From the NCBI RefSeq assembly GCF_000340215.1, contig NW_006921535.1, positions 711,242 to 775,241 on the forward strand: DNA of 64,000 nt, given 5' to 3'. A program made the position numbers and the translations under genes. This document shows, piece by piece, positions 22,760-32,578 of this stretch (within the stretch, counting starts at the first letter, position 1; the number at the start of each line of letters is the position of its first letter). The notes below the pieces were generated by a model. The model did not search any database, had not been told where the DNA came from, and saw only the letters and a list, made by a program, of their open reading frames with translations. Source of the DNA: Pseudocercospora fijiensis CIRAD86. Its lineage: Eukaryota > Ascomycota > Dothideomycetes > Mycosphaerellales > Mycosphaerellaceae.

Positions 22760-24351
22760 ATGGCGCCGTCTGGACACCACCACCTACATTTCGGAAAGAA
22801 GGAGGAGCCTGTGGTCCGAGCAGCGATTCCTGCTCATGCGAATGCTCCTCTTCAAGGTCTTTCCAAAGTGAAATGCATTCGAAACCCCAAGTACGCGCCA
22901 ACACCGGTGGGAGCACTAATGCATCTCTGTCGCAAATGTAAGCGCAGAAATCGACATCTACAAGCCCAGATCATTGACTGACTCTACGACAGTCGAGTTC
23001 ACGCCGACTCTTCCATGTCCTTTCACGCTCGTGCAGACATTGGTTGACGACGCGACCAAGCTCAATCAAACCTTCCTGGCCAACGCCAAATCACAGATAG
23101 TGAAGACTGATGGAGCAGACAGCTCTGACGATGCCCAGACCCAGACCCAGAGCACCGGCGGCCCGCGCGCGGTGTCGCGGGTGGTACAGAAAGACAGCTC
23201 TGGAAGAGTAGGACAAGTTGATGCGCAGGATATCCAGAACGATTCAGAATACCTTGCGCAAGTCAGCATCGGCACTGCGCCGCAAACCATGAGTCTTTGC
23301 TTCGACACTGGTTCGTCGGATCTGTAGGTCTGGTCAACGTCCTTACCTGCGAAGACACAGACCAAAGGCAAGAACAATGGACATACGATCTTCGATCCTG
23401 CGATGAGCAGTTCTTTCAAGAAGATGGATGGCGCGAAATGGCAGATCCAGTACGGAGATGGTTCGACAGCCAGTGGAATCGTAGGCACCGATACCGTCAA
23501 CATCGGCGGCTTGAACGTTCAGAATCAGGCTGTCGAACTTGCATCAACGCTGGCACGGTCCTTTGAGGAGACTGCAGGTGATGGTCTTCTCGGTCTTGCA
23601 TTCGGAAGCATCAATACCGTCAAGCCGAATCCTGTTCACACACCTGTCGAGAACATGATCACGCAATCGAATATTCCATCCGACTCTGAGCTCTTCACTG
23701 CGTACTTGACCAACTATCAGGTAAGCTCTTTCGCGGCCTGAAAATGCATATCCCACTTACTTACTCCCTTCCCAGGACAATGACCCGCCATCCTACACCT
23801 TCGGGTACATCGACCAAGACCTCTGCAAAGGTAAACCAATCACGTACACTCAGATCGACAACAGCCTTGGATTTTGGCAAGTCAAGTCCGCCATGACCAC
23901 CGTGAACGGCAACAAGTTCCCAAATGCTGGCAATACCGCGATCATGGACACCGGAACCACTCTCTCACTCATCGACGACACGACTTGCAAGAACATCTAT
24001 GCTGCAATTCCAGGATCCAAGTACGATGACAGCCAAGGTGGATTCATCTTCCCGAGCAATTTGGGGAAAGCGAAGTTGCCAACAATTCAATTCGCGATCG
24101 GTGATGGGCTGTGTACGATTGATAAAGATGATTTGAGTTTCGCTGATGTTGGGAATGGGATGACCTATGGTGGTGAGTTCTGACGATGATGAACGAGGCA
24201 ATTTGGAGTATGTGCTGACTTATGAACAGGGATTCAGTCTCGCGGTACGATGAAATTCAGTATTTACGGCGGAACGGTTTTGAAGTCGATGTATGCGATT
24301 TTTGATCAGGGAAGGAAGCGATTCGGGTTCGTGCAGAAGGATGTGAATTGA
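22760..24351 (+). pseudogene. Pepsin-type (A1) aspartic protease with an in-frame amber codon
   Basis: Four exons, 22760-22937, 22993-23720, 23776-24172 and 24230-24351, with introns of 55, 55 and 57 bp and consistent phases, give 475 codons including the stop. Both catalytic motifs are present: FDTGSSDL (Asp about 164) and MDTGTTLS (Asp about 360); the flap reads IQYGDGS. After SSDL the next codon, 23325-23327, is TAG where the family has Trp (TGG) in DTGSSDLWV. Nothing else is broken, so this is either a recent nonsense mutation, a base-call error, or a read-through site. No signal peptide is visible, unusual for secreted pepsins. As it stands translation would stop after 170 residues, before the flap. 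Confidence 0.8.
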
Positions 24352-24901
24352 GCCAAGTACTGTAAAGTCGTGGTTAGGGGCAATAAGGGAGGTGGTTGGT
24401 CTTTGATGAAGGCGCTTGGTACATAAACTGCTGATTTCTGTCTACATCCATAAGTGCACGTCGAAGAACTCTTCTCTTTCCTGACTGTCCCTAGTCGCCG
24501 CTCTTGAAAGCATAAGTCGTTCGCACCCATCGTACAACTTTCACAGCTCGCTTTCGCGCCCGAAACAAAGCAGAGGGAACGGAACATTGCAACCCCGGCT
24601 TTTTCTTTGTTGCAGCGACGGGAGGCTTCAGTGTCGCGCCTGTCTGGTACAGAAGCGCGGGACACGGAAGTGAAATGCCGCATCGTCATGTGTGAAGGAT
24701 TGCGGCGTGCTGCTGGGGAGCACGAGGTCTATTATTATTCAACTCCACATGATACTGTAGCAGCGTCGCATCCATTTCTTCTCCTTCGCAGTTTGCTTGG
24801 TTTCGAATACTCCCCCCCCCCCCCCCCCCCCCCCCCCATCGAAGCAAAACCTTTGGCAGTATCCTTGAACCAAATTTCACAGATGAGATCGATCGAAAAA
24901 A
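24352..24901. other. Intergenic region with a long poly-C tract
   Basis: It separates the protease from a small membrane-protein gene. The only notable structure is the 26-base C run at 24812-24837, about 65 bp upstream of the next start codon. Open frames here (24607-25035, 24306-24689) show no domain. Confidence 0.5.
24812..24837. repeat. Poly-C homopolymer, 26 bases
   Basis: An uninterrupted run of 26 C on the plus strand. Its length may be inexact because such runs are hard to sequence. It could form G-quadruplex or i-motif structure. Confidence 0.9.
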
Positions 24902-25135
24902 ATGCTTGCTACTACAACATGGGCACTACCCGTTGGCGTCTTGGGAGCACTTTGCGTGGCCATGTTCGTTTTCATATGGTGGTGGTTTCCTCGGCATTAT
25001 CGGAAGGGTGTTGCGGCGGATATGAAAGAGGTTGATGAACGGCGACAGAGGCGGGAGGAGGCGATGGGTGATTTTGAGATGGAGGGAGGAGTTACGCAGT
25101 TTAAACCTTCTGTTGCGCCTGTTACGGCTTATTAG
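24902..25135 (+). CDS. Small single-pass membrane protein, function unknown
   Basis: An open frame of 77 residues. Residues about 5-30 form one hydrophobic segment ending in a Trp-rich edge (FVFIWWWF) followed by basic PRHYRKG, as in an inserted helix with a positive cytosolic flank. The rest is a charged tail (EVDERRQRREEAM). I do not recognise the family, although fungi do encode short proteins of this design. The sharp hydrophobic/charged division favours a real gene; lack of introns and short length leave doubt. Confidence 0.45.
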   Translation: MLATTTWALPVGVLGALCVAMFVFIWWWFPRHYRKGVAADMKEVDERRQRREEAMGDFEMEGGVTQFKPSVAPVTAY

Positions 25136-26183
25136 TGGGATTGGTGGCGAGGGATAGGATTCGGGTTGAGTGGAAGGAAAGGTCTGGATCGGTTGGCTTG
25201 AGGTATTGCACGAGACGCTGGAATTGGAATACTCTGACCAAGTCGTGCTGCTAGAGATTTGGAGAAGCTGGGGAATCCCCGATCATAGGCACGAATTTTC
25301 TCGAAGGAAAAATTTCCCCAAGCAGTCGGGTCCTGGTCAAATCGATCGCGGACGCACGCCAGTCAAAGAATTGGATGCGGTAGAGGCAATCAAGAATTGC
25401 CGAATGGACAGCCAAGTGAAAGCAGCGGCAAGAAAGATCTCATGGCAGGTCGCATCTTACCCAATACAACATCCATCGCCCGAGCGTTCGACAATCTGCC
25501 ACGCGTCTTTCCGATGTGCTTGTGGCGTTTACAAATTTTCGCATCTCTTCGAATTCCAGTCTCGTTGGCGTGGACAAAACGGATCGAGAATGGTGACCAC
25601 GGCCGGGGACAGCTGTGGCAGTATGTAGTCTCGTAGTAAATTTGCAGGGCTGATGTATGGGAAGCTACAACGCACGTTAATGTCTCATTAAGCCATCGCA
25701 TGCAACGCGGACGCTGCGCTTCTCGCAAGTATAATCGCCAGGCTTGCTCGCTGTACTCGATGAGCCTGGCTGCCGACCCCAGCCGTGCAAAAACATAACT
25801 CCACCGCCTGCTTTTCAATCTCATCCATGCTTCTCCGGCCCAAATCGACCCTTGCGGAGCAGCGAGGTGGAAAATGGTGTATTGGGAAGCCTCTCTAATG
25901 CCCCGTGACTCGTTAAGGTGCTTCCCAACTGCAGTCGGTCTAGAGAACACGTCTTGTCGGCTTCAGTGCTTTATGAGCGTCGCCGACAGATGTCAACGAA
26001 GCCCAATAGGGGCGGAGATATGGAATTCAATCGAGGCTCCAGGGTTCGATGGTGAATCTGCTGCGCCATGGGGAAGCGCACGCGCCACTGCCACCACTTG
26101 TGTGAGCAGTATTGGGCGGCCTGTATACGGAGCTTTCGTTCGGATCGAGATCGTCAAGCAAAATTCCGTTGGATACTGCTCTT
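25136..26183. other. Intergenic region, no supported gene
   Basis: About 1 kb. A 186-codon open frame on the minus strand (25390-25950) and a 152-codon one on plus (25170-25628) lie across each other; neither has a recognisable domain. PET117 ends at 26184 on the minus strand, so its 3' UTR is here. Confidence 0.4.
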
Positions 26184-26486
26184 TCATTTCGTCTTGCCCC
26201 GAAATTCGGTGCCGTCGCTCACATTCTGCAGCTTCCTGTACTCCTCTTCCAATTGCCTCTGCATTTCGAAATCTGCCAGACGCTCCTTCTTGACACGTTG
26301 TTGCTCCATGTCGCGTATGACTCCCGCATGCATCAACTAGATAGAAAATCAATGGTCATCCGAGGATGTTAGGCGCATTGTCGAGCTTACAGCTTGGTCG
26401 AGCTTCTGCTGGCGATGCACAAATACCACAATGCCAATGGCGCCTAATGTGGTGCCCGCAAGCGTCAGTTTCGCAGCAGTAGACAT
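26184..26486 (-). CDS. PET117: Cytochrome c oxidase assembly factor Pet117
   Basis: Two exons, 26391-26486 and 26184-26336, separated by a 54-bp intron (GTAAGC..TAG, phase 0), give 82 residues. The N-terminus is STAAKLTLAGTTLGAIGIVVFVH, one hydrophobic helix that anchors the protein in the mitochondrial inner membrane. The tail has the family pattern GVIRDMEQQR and ADFEMQRQLEEEYR, a helical charged region. Pet117 links heme a synthase oligomers to complex IV assembly. The gene is divergent from VMA10 with only 185 bp between start codons. Confidence 0.88.
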
Positions 26487-26671
26487 TATTATTACTGCGA
26501 ATGGTGTTGCAGGGAAGAAAGTGTGGAATCCTTGGTACATCTCCTCAAAGCGGAAGTCGCCGACGTCAACGCCCAGAGCTCCAACCAGCTTCCACGACTT
26601 CAGGTTGCTTGCTTGTCTGCGAACATTGAGCCTGTTGTCTCTGCCACTCATTACTCTTCCTCTTAGACACA
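26487..26671. promoter_or_regulatory. Compact bidirectional promoter of PET117 and VMA10
   Basis: Only 185 bp lie between the two divergent start codons, so both promoters and 5' UTRs must fit or overlap here. No TATA box or factor site is clear. Confidence 0.65.
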
Positions 26672-27297
26672 ATGGTATGCAATGCGGTCGCATAGTGCTG
26701 GATTTCACACTGACAGCTTTTGCAGGCCGCCCAGAACTCAGCAGGCATCCAAACACTGCTCGATGTAGGCAGCTTCCAAGGATTACGAATATGGCGGATC
26801 TAATATGTTGAACAGGCAGAGCGGGAGGCGCAGAAGATTGTACAGAAAGGTATGCGATAGCGAGAGGAGCGGTATGGAATATATACTAATGTGATGACAG
26901 CCAGAGAATGTATGCAGCCTAGGATTCCGCCCTCAACTCCCTACCCAGACTGATCTTACCTAGACCGCACGAAGCGAGTAAAGGACGCCCGATCAGAAGC
27001 CCAAAAGGAGATCGAGGAATACAGGAATAAGAAGGAAGAGGAGTTCAAGGCATACGAGTCGAAGGTACACCATGCCTACATTCGACTGCCATCAGAATAC
27101 GTAAGCTGACCCATGCCAAGCACACTTCAGGAAACAAGAAGGCCGAGGAGGAAGCCGAGAAGGATACGCAAGAGAAGCTGAAGGAAATCAAGCAGATCGG
27201 GCAGAAGATCGGGCCCAAAGTCGTCGAGGACTTATTGAAGGCAGTCATGGATGTGCGGCCCGAGGTCCCAAATCGCTTTGATCAGCCTGTCGCATAG
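26672..27297 (+). CDS. VMA10: V-type H+-ATPase subunit G (Vma10)
   Basis: Six exons: 26672-26674 (ATG alone), 26726-26764, 26816-26849, 26901-26909 (9 nt), 26964-27064 and 27121-27297. Introns are 51, 51, 51, 54 and 56 bp, all GT..AG, and phases agree through to TAG. The 120-residue product starts MAAQNSAGIQTLLDAEREAQ and continues KAREYRTKRVKDARSEA and EIEEYRNKKEEEFK, the long conserved helix of subunit G, which forms the peripheral stalk of V1 with subunit E. No single open frame exceeds about 60 codons here, so an ORF scan misses the gene. The ATG-only exon and tiny fourth exon are needed to rebuild the conserved N-terminus. Confidence 0.92.
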
Positions 27298-27997
27298 ACA
27301 GGGATGGTTAGATCTGGCATAAACCCTGAGAACTGCAGACTTGATACCACGATTATGGCATGGCATTTGTGGGCAGTGACCGACGCGTTGAAAGAGGAGA
27401 TGAGATGCGAACGTGCCACAAACCATCACAGACCTCAAAGCACGTCTGACCTGAAGAGCCATGTTTCACTAATTTTTGAGCACGAACTGAAAGGCCAGGC
27501 TTCGAAAGAGAATCATTTACCAAGCTAATCATACCGCTGCGCCATGAATGAGTGATTGTGGAAGTTGCTGAAAATCTCAAGAGGACGTAAAATACTGCTT
27601 ACTCCCTTGATTAGCAAACTGTCCTATCTTGTCATCATGATATAAGGATTACTCGGACACATCTGCTATGAAGCCATGTACTTGAGGTCTTCAAGAGGCT
27701 TAAAGGCTAACCATACCGCTCCGCCCCGACTAATTGTCGAGAGTGACGGTCTTTCGAAACGTACCTGGACGTTAATCCGGTCACATTGAGTCAAGAGTTG
27801 TGAAGAAGTGAGACATGTAGGCACAAGGCACAAGAATGTGCGGAATTCCAAGGACAGCGTCTAATTTCTTTGATACCTTTGCGTCCCGATCCTAGGGAAA
27901 TCGTAGTGCTTTTTTGATCATTGATGTGAATACGGTCTATTCATACTCTCGGCCATCCATGCGCCATACCCAAAGCGATTTGCATTACCTGGTACAT
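27298..27997. other. Intergenic region downstream of VMA10
   Basis: About 700 bp without a recognised gene. Short open frames on both strands show no domain. It contains the VMA10 3' UTR. Confidence 0.45.
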
Positions 27998-28833
27998 TCA
28001 TAAGCGGGGCAGGTATGCGAGCCCATAGAAATTTGCCTTACCCGGTACGCTTGGCCTCTTTGCCTCAATAGCCTGAAGAGGCGGGGCGAGAAACTCAAGC
28101 ATCTGACGACGAAGATCCGTTGAGTTTTTACTTGAGTATTCCACCTGTGTCCCGCTGCTGCTCTCAGGCAGGCTTTGTTCTACGATGTCCTTCAATTGCG
28201 GTAAAACGCTTGTGAACTTGGCTAAGCATTGAGAGAGCTCCTTGATTGCCTCCAAGTCTGCTTTTGTAGTATTGACGGCAACTTGATTATACTGATTCGA
28301 TCTCCAGCATAGAGAATTCTTTAATGAGGACGCGTCGATTGCGAGGCCGGTGGAAAGGTAGCATATTGAGCCGTCTTTGAGGTCTGGGGTGCTTGTCCAG
28401 GTGACGCTCTTCCCGCTTGGGAGAACTACGCCGGCAGTCTCTGCATTGAACGTCCACTCCGCTTCTTGCTTGCAAATTTTGGTCCATTCTGAAGTAAGTC
28501 GATCAGTGACCAGTGGGACATTGAGAACGACTCCCAAATTTAGTGCTCGGATTCTGGTGCCCGCTCCTGCGCCTGTTATGTCCGTGTAACATGTATGTCT
28601 ATATAAATCTCATTTCGGATTTCTGCTGGACAACGCTGAAAGAAGGTGTCATTGGAAGGATAGAATAAGGAGGTCGGATTGGGACTGGCGAAGTAAGGTG
28701 GGTTCGCTCTTCCTGCTCGCGGATCGTGTCGAGGTGAATGTAGCATTCGAAGCGGCGAGACACGTCTTGTATCACCTCCCGAAGCTCCTGTAGATGGCCG
28801 AGCTCTGTGTTCCCATCTCCGAAAAAATTTCAA
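27998..28833 (-). pseudogene. Possible broken gene with an F-box/2EXR-like start
   Basis: On the minus strand a frame reads FFQRCPAEIRNEIY, like the opening of 2EXR or F-box-like fungal proteins (FxxLPxEIRNxIY), and stops at 28576. An adjacent frame carries on from about the same point (TDITGAGAGTRIRALNL) for another 190 codons to 27998. No acceptable intron joins them; a one-base frameshift near 28580-28600 would. I cannot name the product. It may be a decayed gene or two chance frames. Confidence 0.3.
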
Positions 28834-29268
28834 GCTTCAACGAGTCTCGCCTCTCGCTTTTGATGAGCACTGCACCATCTGTAAAACAGAACAAGCCGCT
28901 GTAAGATTCCGGTGTTGCCAGCAAGTCGAAGGGAGCAAGTGCTTGTTCAAGGTCGCAAAACTCTAAAACCGTGATTTGACGCGGTGTTGTCGCTCTGCCA
29001 CTCTGCATTCCTGACATTCTCGTCTTCGAAAGAATCCCGCGCGAAATTGATCATGCAGCGAGGTGATCAATATATCGGTTCGGGGTTGGTGGAACTGGTC
29101 GTTGCGCGTGCGATGGCACACTCTGCACAGACTGTCCGTATCCATCTCTCGCAACGTATCGTATAAGTGCATCGAAGGTTGCGGCAAAGGCCGTTGCTGA
29201 CCATTGCTCGAAGTTGTGGGTCTCCTCCCAAGCTTGCTTTCTTGAGCATCTCCGTTTGGTGTGTTCTC
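28834..29268. other. Intergenic region, no supported gene
   Basis: Short minus-strand open frames (28772-29017, 28963-29187) carry no domain I recognise; they could be remnants belonging to the doubtful gene downstream. It holds the 3' UTR of the PMP3-family gene. Confidence 0.4.
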
Positions 29269-29660
29269 TCAGATCCTGCTCTTACGCCTGCTGGTCCTCC
29301 TCGAGTTTCCACCGTGCTCTTTGCGGTACAGGCTTCTGACCTCTTCATTGCTTGCGCCGCCGTTCGTCACGTAAGACGAATAGATGAGCGATTTCGGGCC
29401 TCCGGGATAACGGCGCTTCTTGACCTGATACATGCGTTAGCTTGGCCTTGATTGAGCCGGAATATGACTACCTTGTGTCTTCGATGAAAATAGGTGCAGC
29501 TAATGTAGAAACCATGAATGTGTGAGGGTATTACTGCCAGTAAGAAGAAAACGCAATTCAAAAGCAGGTCCATGTCGAAACCACACAGCAACATGACTGC
29601 GGCTGGGGGGAAGAAGATATTGAGGCATGTGAGAAATAGGCGGTAGATGAAGCCCCTCAT
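29269..29660 (-). CDS. PMP3/SNA family small membrane proteolipid
   Basis: Two exons, 29472-29660 and 29269-29424, with a 47-bp intron (GTAGTC..CAG, phase 0), give 114 residues. It starts MRGFIYRLFLTCLNIFFPPAAV and continues DLLLNCVFFLLAVIPSHIHGFY, matching the two hydrophobic segments of the PMP3 family (usual FPP-x-AV and LLN..LLG-x-IPGHIHAFY). A basic tail follows (KKRRYPGGPKS and an Arg/Ser-rich end). Family members sit in the plasma membrane or endosomes and influence membrane potential, stress tolerance or sorting; this longer, basic-tailed type is nearer the SNA3 branch. The tail is in the second exon, so the unspliced frame misreads it. Confidence 0.85.
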
Positions 29661-30390
29661 GGCTGTCGTAGTGATGATCGGCCCGGGCGAGACAGATGCT
29701 GTGCAATAATGCTATGTGCAGGAGCGGAGATGTGGAAGTTGCAAGAAGGATCATGTATCAAGGCTGATGGAGGACAGCCGCTGACCTAGCATGACACGGA
29801 CCGCCATAGCTGCGAATGGTGATCTGATACGGGCGAGGTTGATCCCATATAGGTCTTTGGTGAAGATCGTGAGTTGAAACAAGGCAAACTACTCTCTCCA
29901 CGAGTTCGCATGCGCGCCGACATCATCAACAAGAATCTTGAATCTTGGAAATGCATGTGGCTGCTCGTGCTGTGGCTGTGCTTTAACCCGGCTCCCTGCC
30001 CGGACCCGGACCTGAGAACTTCTTCCTCTACAAACAACGAGCTGCTATCGAACAATGTCAACTGCCATCCAAAGAGGCTCGGGAGGGACTTGTCAAGTGC
30101 TAGTACCTGCTGGCTGGTCTCAACTGATTCTCACAAGCGAAACCTCTTCATCAGCCAGCAAGCGGAACCTGAGATTACCCTTGATAGACTTGCTCACTTC
30201 TCGCAGCCATTGTGTTCACTTGACTCACATGCAGCCGCCAAGCCGTCACATGCTCATCACGATGAGAGTTATCATATCACATACCCAAAGGACAGTAAAT
30301 TGCTGCACTGATGCCACCAATCTGATCAAGAACATGATCTGTAGACGTGGCGCGCACTCATACATGCTACAGGCGCATCTTACGTAGATT
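29661..30390. other. Divergent intergenic region
   Basis: It lies between the minus-strand PMP3-family gene and a plus-strand gene, so it holds both promoters. Open frames at 29874-30311 and 30055-30387 overlap in different frames and show no domain. Confidence 0.45.
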
Positions 30391-32310
30391 ATGCGGTCTT
30401 CGATACAAAGCTTCCATGAGAAGCTTAAGACGTGGGATGCACCTTTGCCAGATCTCGGACTTAGAGCCTCACTTCTTATACTTCGACCGAGGTTGAGCGT
30501 CAACAGACTTTCAAGAAACGAGCGCCCGGACGAGGATAATCATGATCAGAGGTGTGCGAGCCTGTCAGGTGTCAGCAGTCCCACGCGTAGCGACTCGATT
30601 TTCATTCTGCACGAAAACGCAGCGATCTCTACATCTGAAGGCATCAACTATTTCGACAAGCATGATCTCAAGGAGAGCTACAAACTCGGGGCTCGGGACC
30701 AAAAAGTCACGCCGCCTGTCATCTGCAAGTCCTCGACATTTTCTGACCCGGAGCAAACTCGCGATGTTCACACGAAAAGGTCACGATATAGCGTGCACTC
30801 GGCAGATGGACGTGCTACTCCAGTCAGTCGAAGTCATGATGACAAGTCAGTTGAGGAAGAGCAATCAGCTCCTTATGCTAATAAGATCCGCTCAAAATCT
30901 CCCCACCTTGATGCCAACGAGGAATCAAACCCTACTCAGCAGATTGAAAGCACGAAGGGCGCTCCCATACCAGAAGAAGAGTCCGATTTATCAACCGAGC
31001 TGAGACGGTCTGAGGGCGAGAAGGTCGAAGAAGTTAACCATTCGCGTTCATTCCCGCCCAGAGTGAGTAGTTTAGCATACTCCAAGCAGCACGCTGCAGC
31101 TGTGCAGGCCCTGCAAGCAGAGTCTGGAGTACCTCTCCCTTCGGCTGCACTAGACAAGCATCATCCTCTTGCTTCTGACTTTGGACCTTCGAAAAACGCA
31201 GTTCCACAAGAGGCTAGGACACCGCAAGCAACCAGTAAAGCTGATAAAACGCAGCAGAAGGGCTCTGAATCACAGACCTCATTAAGAGGCACTCCAGCAG
31301 CGACTGCCACTCAGCCGTACTCGACCCAGTCCAAACAGCTGTCAAAGCAGATTGAAAAGATGTTGACTTTCATGACCAATGGACATGCAGGTGCGCAGGA
31401 AGGGAGTATTGGAAAACGCACTGTTGAGCGTACTCGGCTTCTCGATACTCATGTGGACTCTTGCAATACTAATGCCTCATCTTTGCCGGGCATCCAACAG
31501 GGAAAAGCGAGCAACGAAGACAGCGGATTCCACAGGCTCAAGAGTAAGCGAAGCTTTTGGCGAATCGGATATGCCCTGCCCTCCGCTACTCAAGCAGACA
31601 AGCACAAGTCAGAGGCTATACGTGGATACGAGCGTGTCAATCAGGGTGGCAAAATAGATTCCAGAGGATATCAGAGCACTGAGCGAGACGTATACGACCT
31701 AATCAACAAGATCAACACGATCCGATCCGATCGGGAGTTGAAGCCGTTGGAGTACTGCGAGAGACTATGTGCAGAGGCCCAAGAAGAAGCAACAGCTCAC
31801 GATCTGCAAACCGAAAGTGCGACACTATACGGCGCAACACCCGACCTGTCCAGTGGCAGCGCCTTGTGGTTTGATGACGAAGCATCAAAAGCCATCCTGG
31901 TCGGACCTACTGGGTTCGATGGCCTGACGACAGCAGATATTTGGATGCAAGGCAAAGAACCTCGTCATGATCAAAGGAACCACAAAAAGGTTGTCGATGA
32001 TGCCATCCAGCTCGAGCATTGTGCTTGCTACAACCACAAAATGTATGTGGCACTTGTTGATGAGCTCTGGAGCAGAGTTGGTATGGCGAGGACGGAAACA
32101 GATGAGCGCTGGGTTGTAGTCCTTGGTGAGCAGGTCGCGGAAGAGGACTTGCTACCACGAAATGTGAACAGCAAGAAACCAGCCATCAAGCGGAATCCAC
32201 TGCCACAGAATCCATATGCTGCCGAGTATGGAGTCATGTCTCCATACGAGTGGGATTCTAGTGAGGACGCCGAGCAAGATACAGTTGCAGGGTCCTCTCG
32301 ACCTCATTAA
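30391..32310 (+). CDS. Large protein of unknown function, possible CAP-like C-terminal domain
   Basis: A single frame of 639 residues. The first 430 residues are Ser/Thr/Lys/Glu-rich, low in hydrophobics and probably disordered. The C-terminal part (about 430-580) is compact: ERDVYDLINKINTIRSDRELKPLEYCERLCAEAQEEA resembles the start of CAP/SCP domains (helix with INxxR..LxxLxW..LAxxAQ), followed by a GLTTADIW and a DELWSRVGMA stretch. The CAP match is weak and lacks several motif residues. The Cys and His pattern EHCACYNHKMY is unassigned. No signal peptide is seen, so this is not an ordinary secreted CAP protein. Expression is not shown, but frame length and absence of stops support a gene. 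Confidence 0.6.
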   Translation: MRSSIQSFHEKLKTWDAPLPDLGLRASLLILRPRLSVNRLSRNERPDEDNHDQRCASLSGVSSPTRSDSIFILHENAAISTSEGINYFDKHDLKESYKLGARDQKVTPPVICKSSTFSDPEQTRDVHTKRSRYSVHSADGRATPVSRSHDDKSVEEEQSAPYANKIRSKSPHLDANEESNPTQQIESTKGAPIPEEESDLSTELRRSEGEKVEEVNHSRSFPPRVSSLAYSKQHAAAVQALQAESGVPLPSAALDKHHPLASDFGPSKNAVPQEARTPQATSKADKTQQKGSESQTSLRGTPAATATQPYSTQSKQLSKQIEKMLTFMTNGHAGAQEGSIGKRTVERTRLLDTHVDSCNTNASSLPGIQQGKASNEDSGFHRLKSKRSFWRIGYALPSATQADKHKSEAIRGYERVNQGGKIDSRGYQSTERDVYDLINKINTIRSDRELKPLEYCERLCAEAQEEATAHDLQTESATLYGATPDLSSGSALWFDDEASKAILVGPTGFDGLTTADIWMQGKEPRHDQRNHKKVVDDAIQLEHCACYNHKMYVALVDELWSRVGMARTETDERWVVVLGEQVAEEDLLPRNVNSKKPAIKRNPLPQNPYAAEYGVMSPYEWDSSEDAEQDTVAGSSRPH

Positions 32311-32578
32311 GAGCTGCATCTCAACCCATGGCGCTTCTCGAAAGTGTGTTCTCGGAACCCCTCTTTTATCGGCTGCGTGCATCTCCGACTAGTTCTACCC
32401 GTCTCGAGTTCGAAGAGTGTTCCTATCTGCCGGAGTGGCTACTAGATTCATCTATTCAAAAGCATTAATATGGGAAGAATCGAGCCGACCAATCATTTTG
32501 GTGCATGTGAAGGACTGGGCAGCAGTTCCCGAAACATTAATATATTAAAGCCTTCTTTTACGGACATTTCTTCCAGAA

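Noticed and set aside
25390..25950. A 186-codon minus-strand frame between the small membrane protein and PET117
   Set aside because: No domain, no start context, and an overlapping plus frame of similar length; the call could change with RNA-seq.
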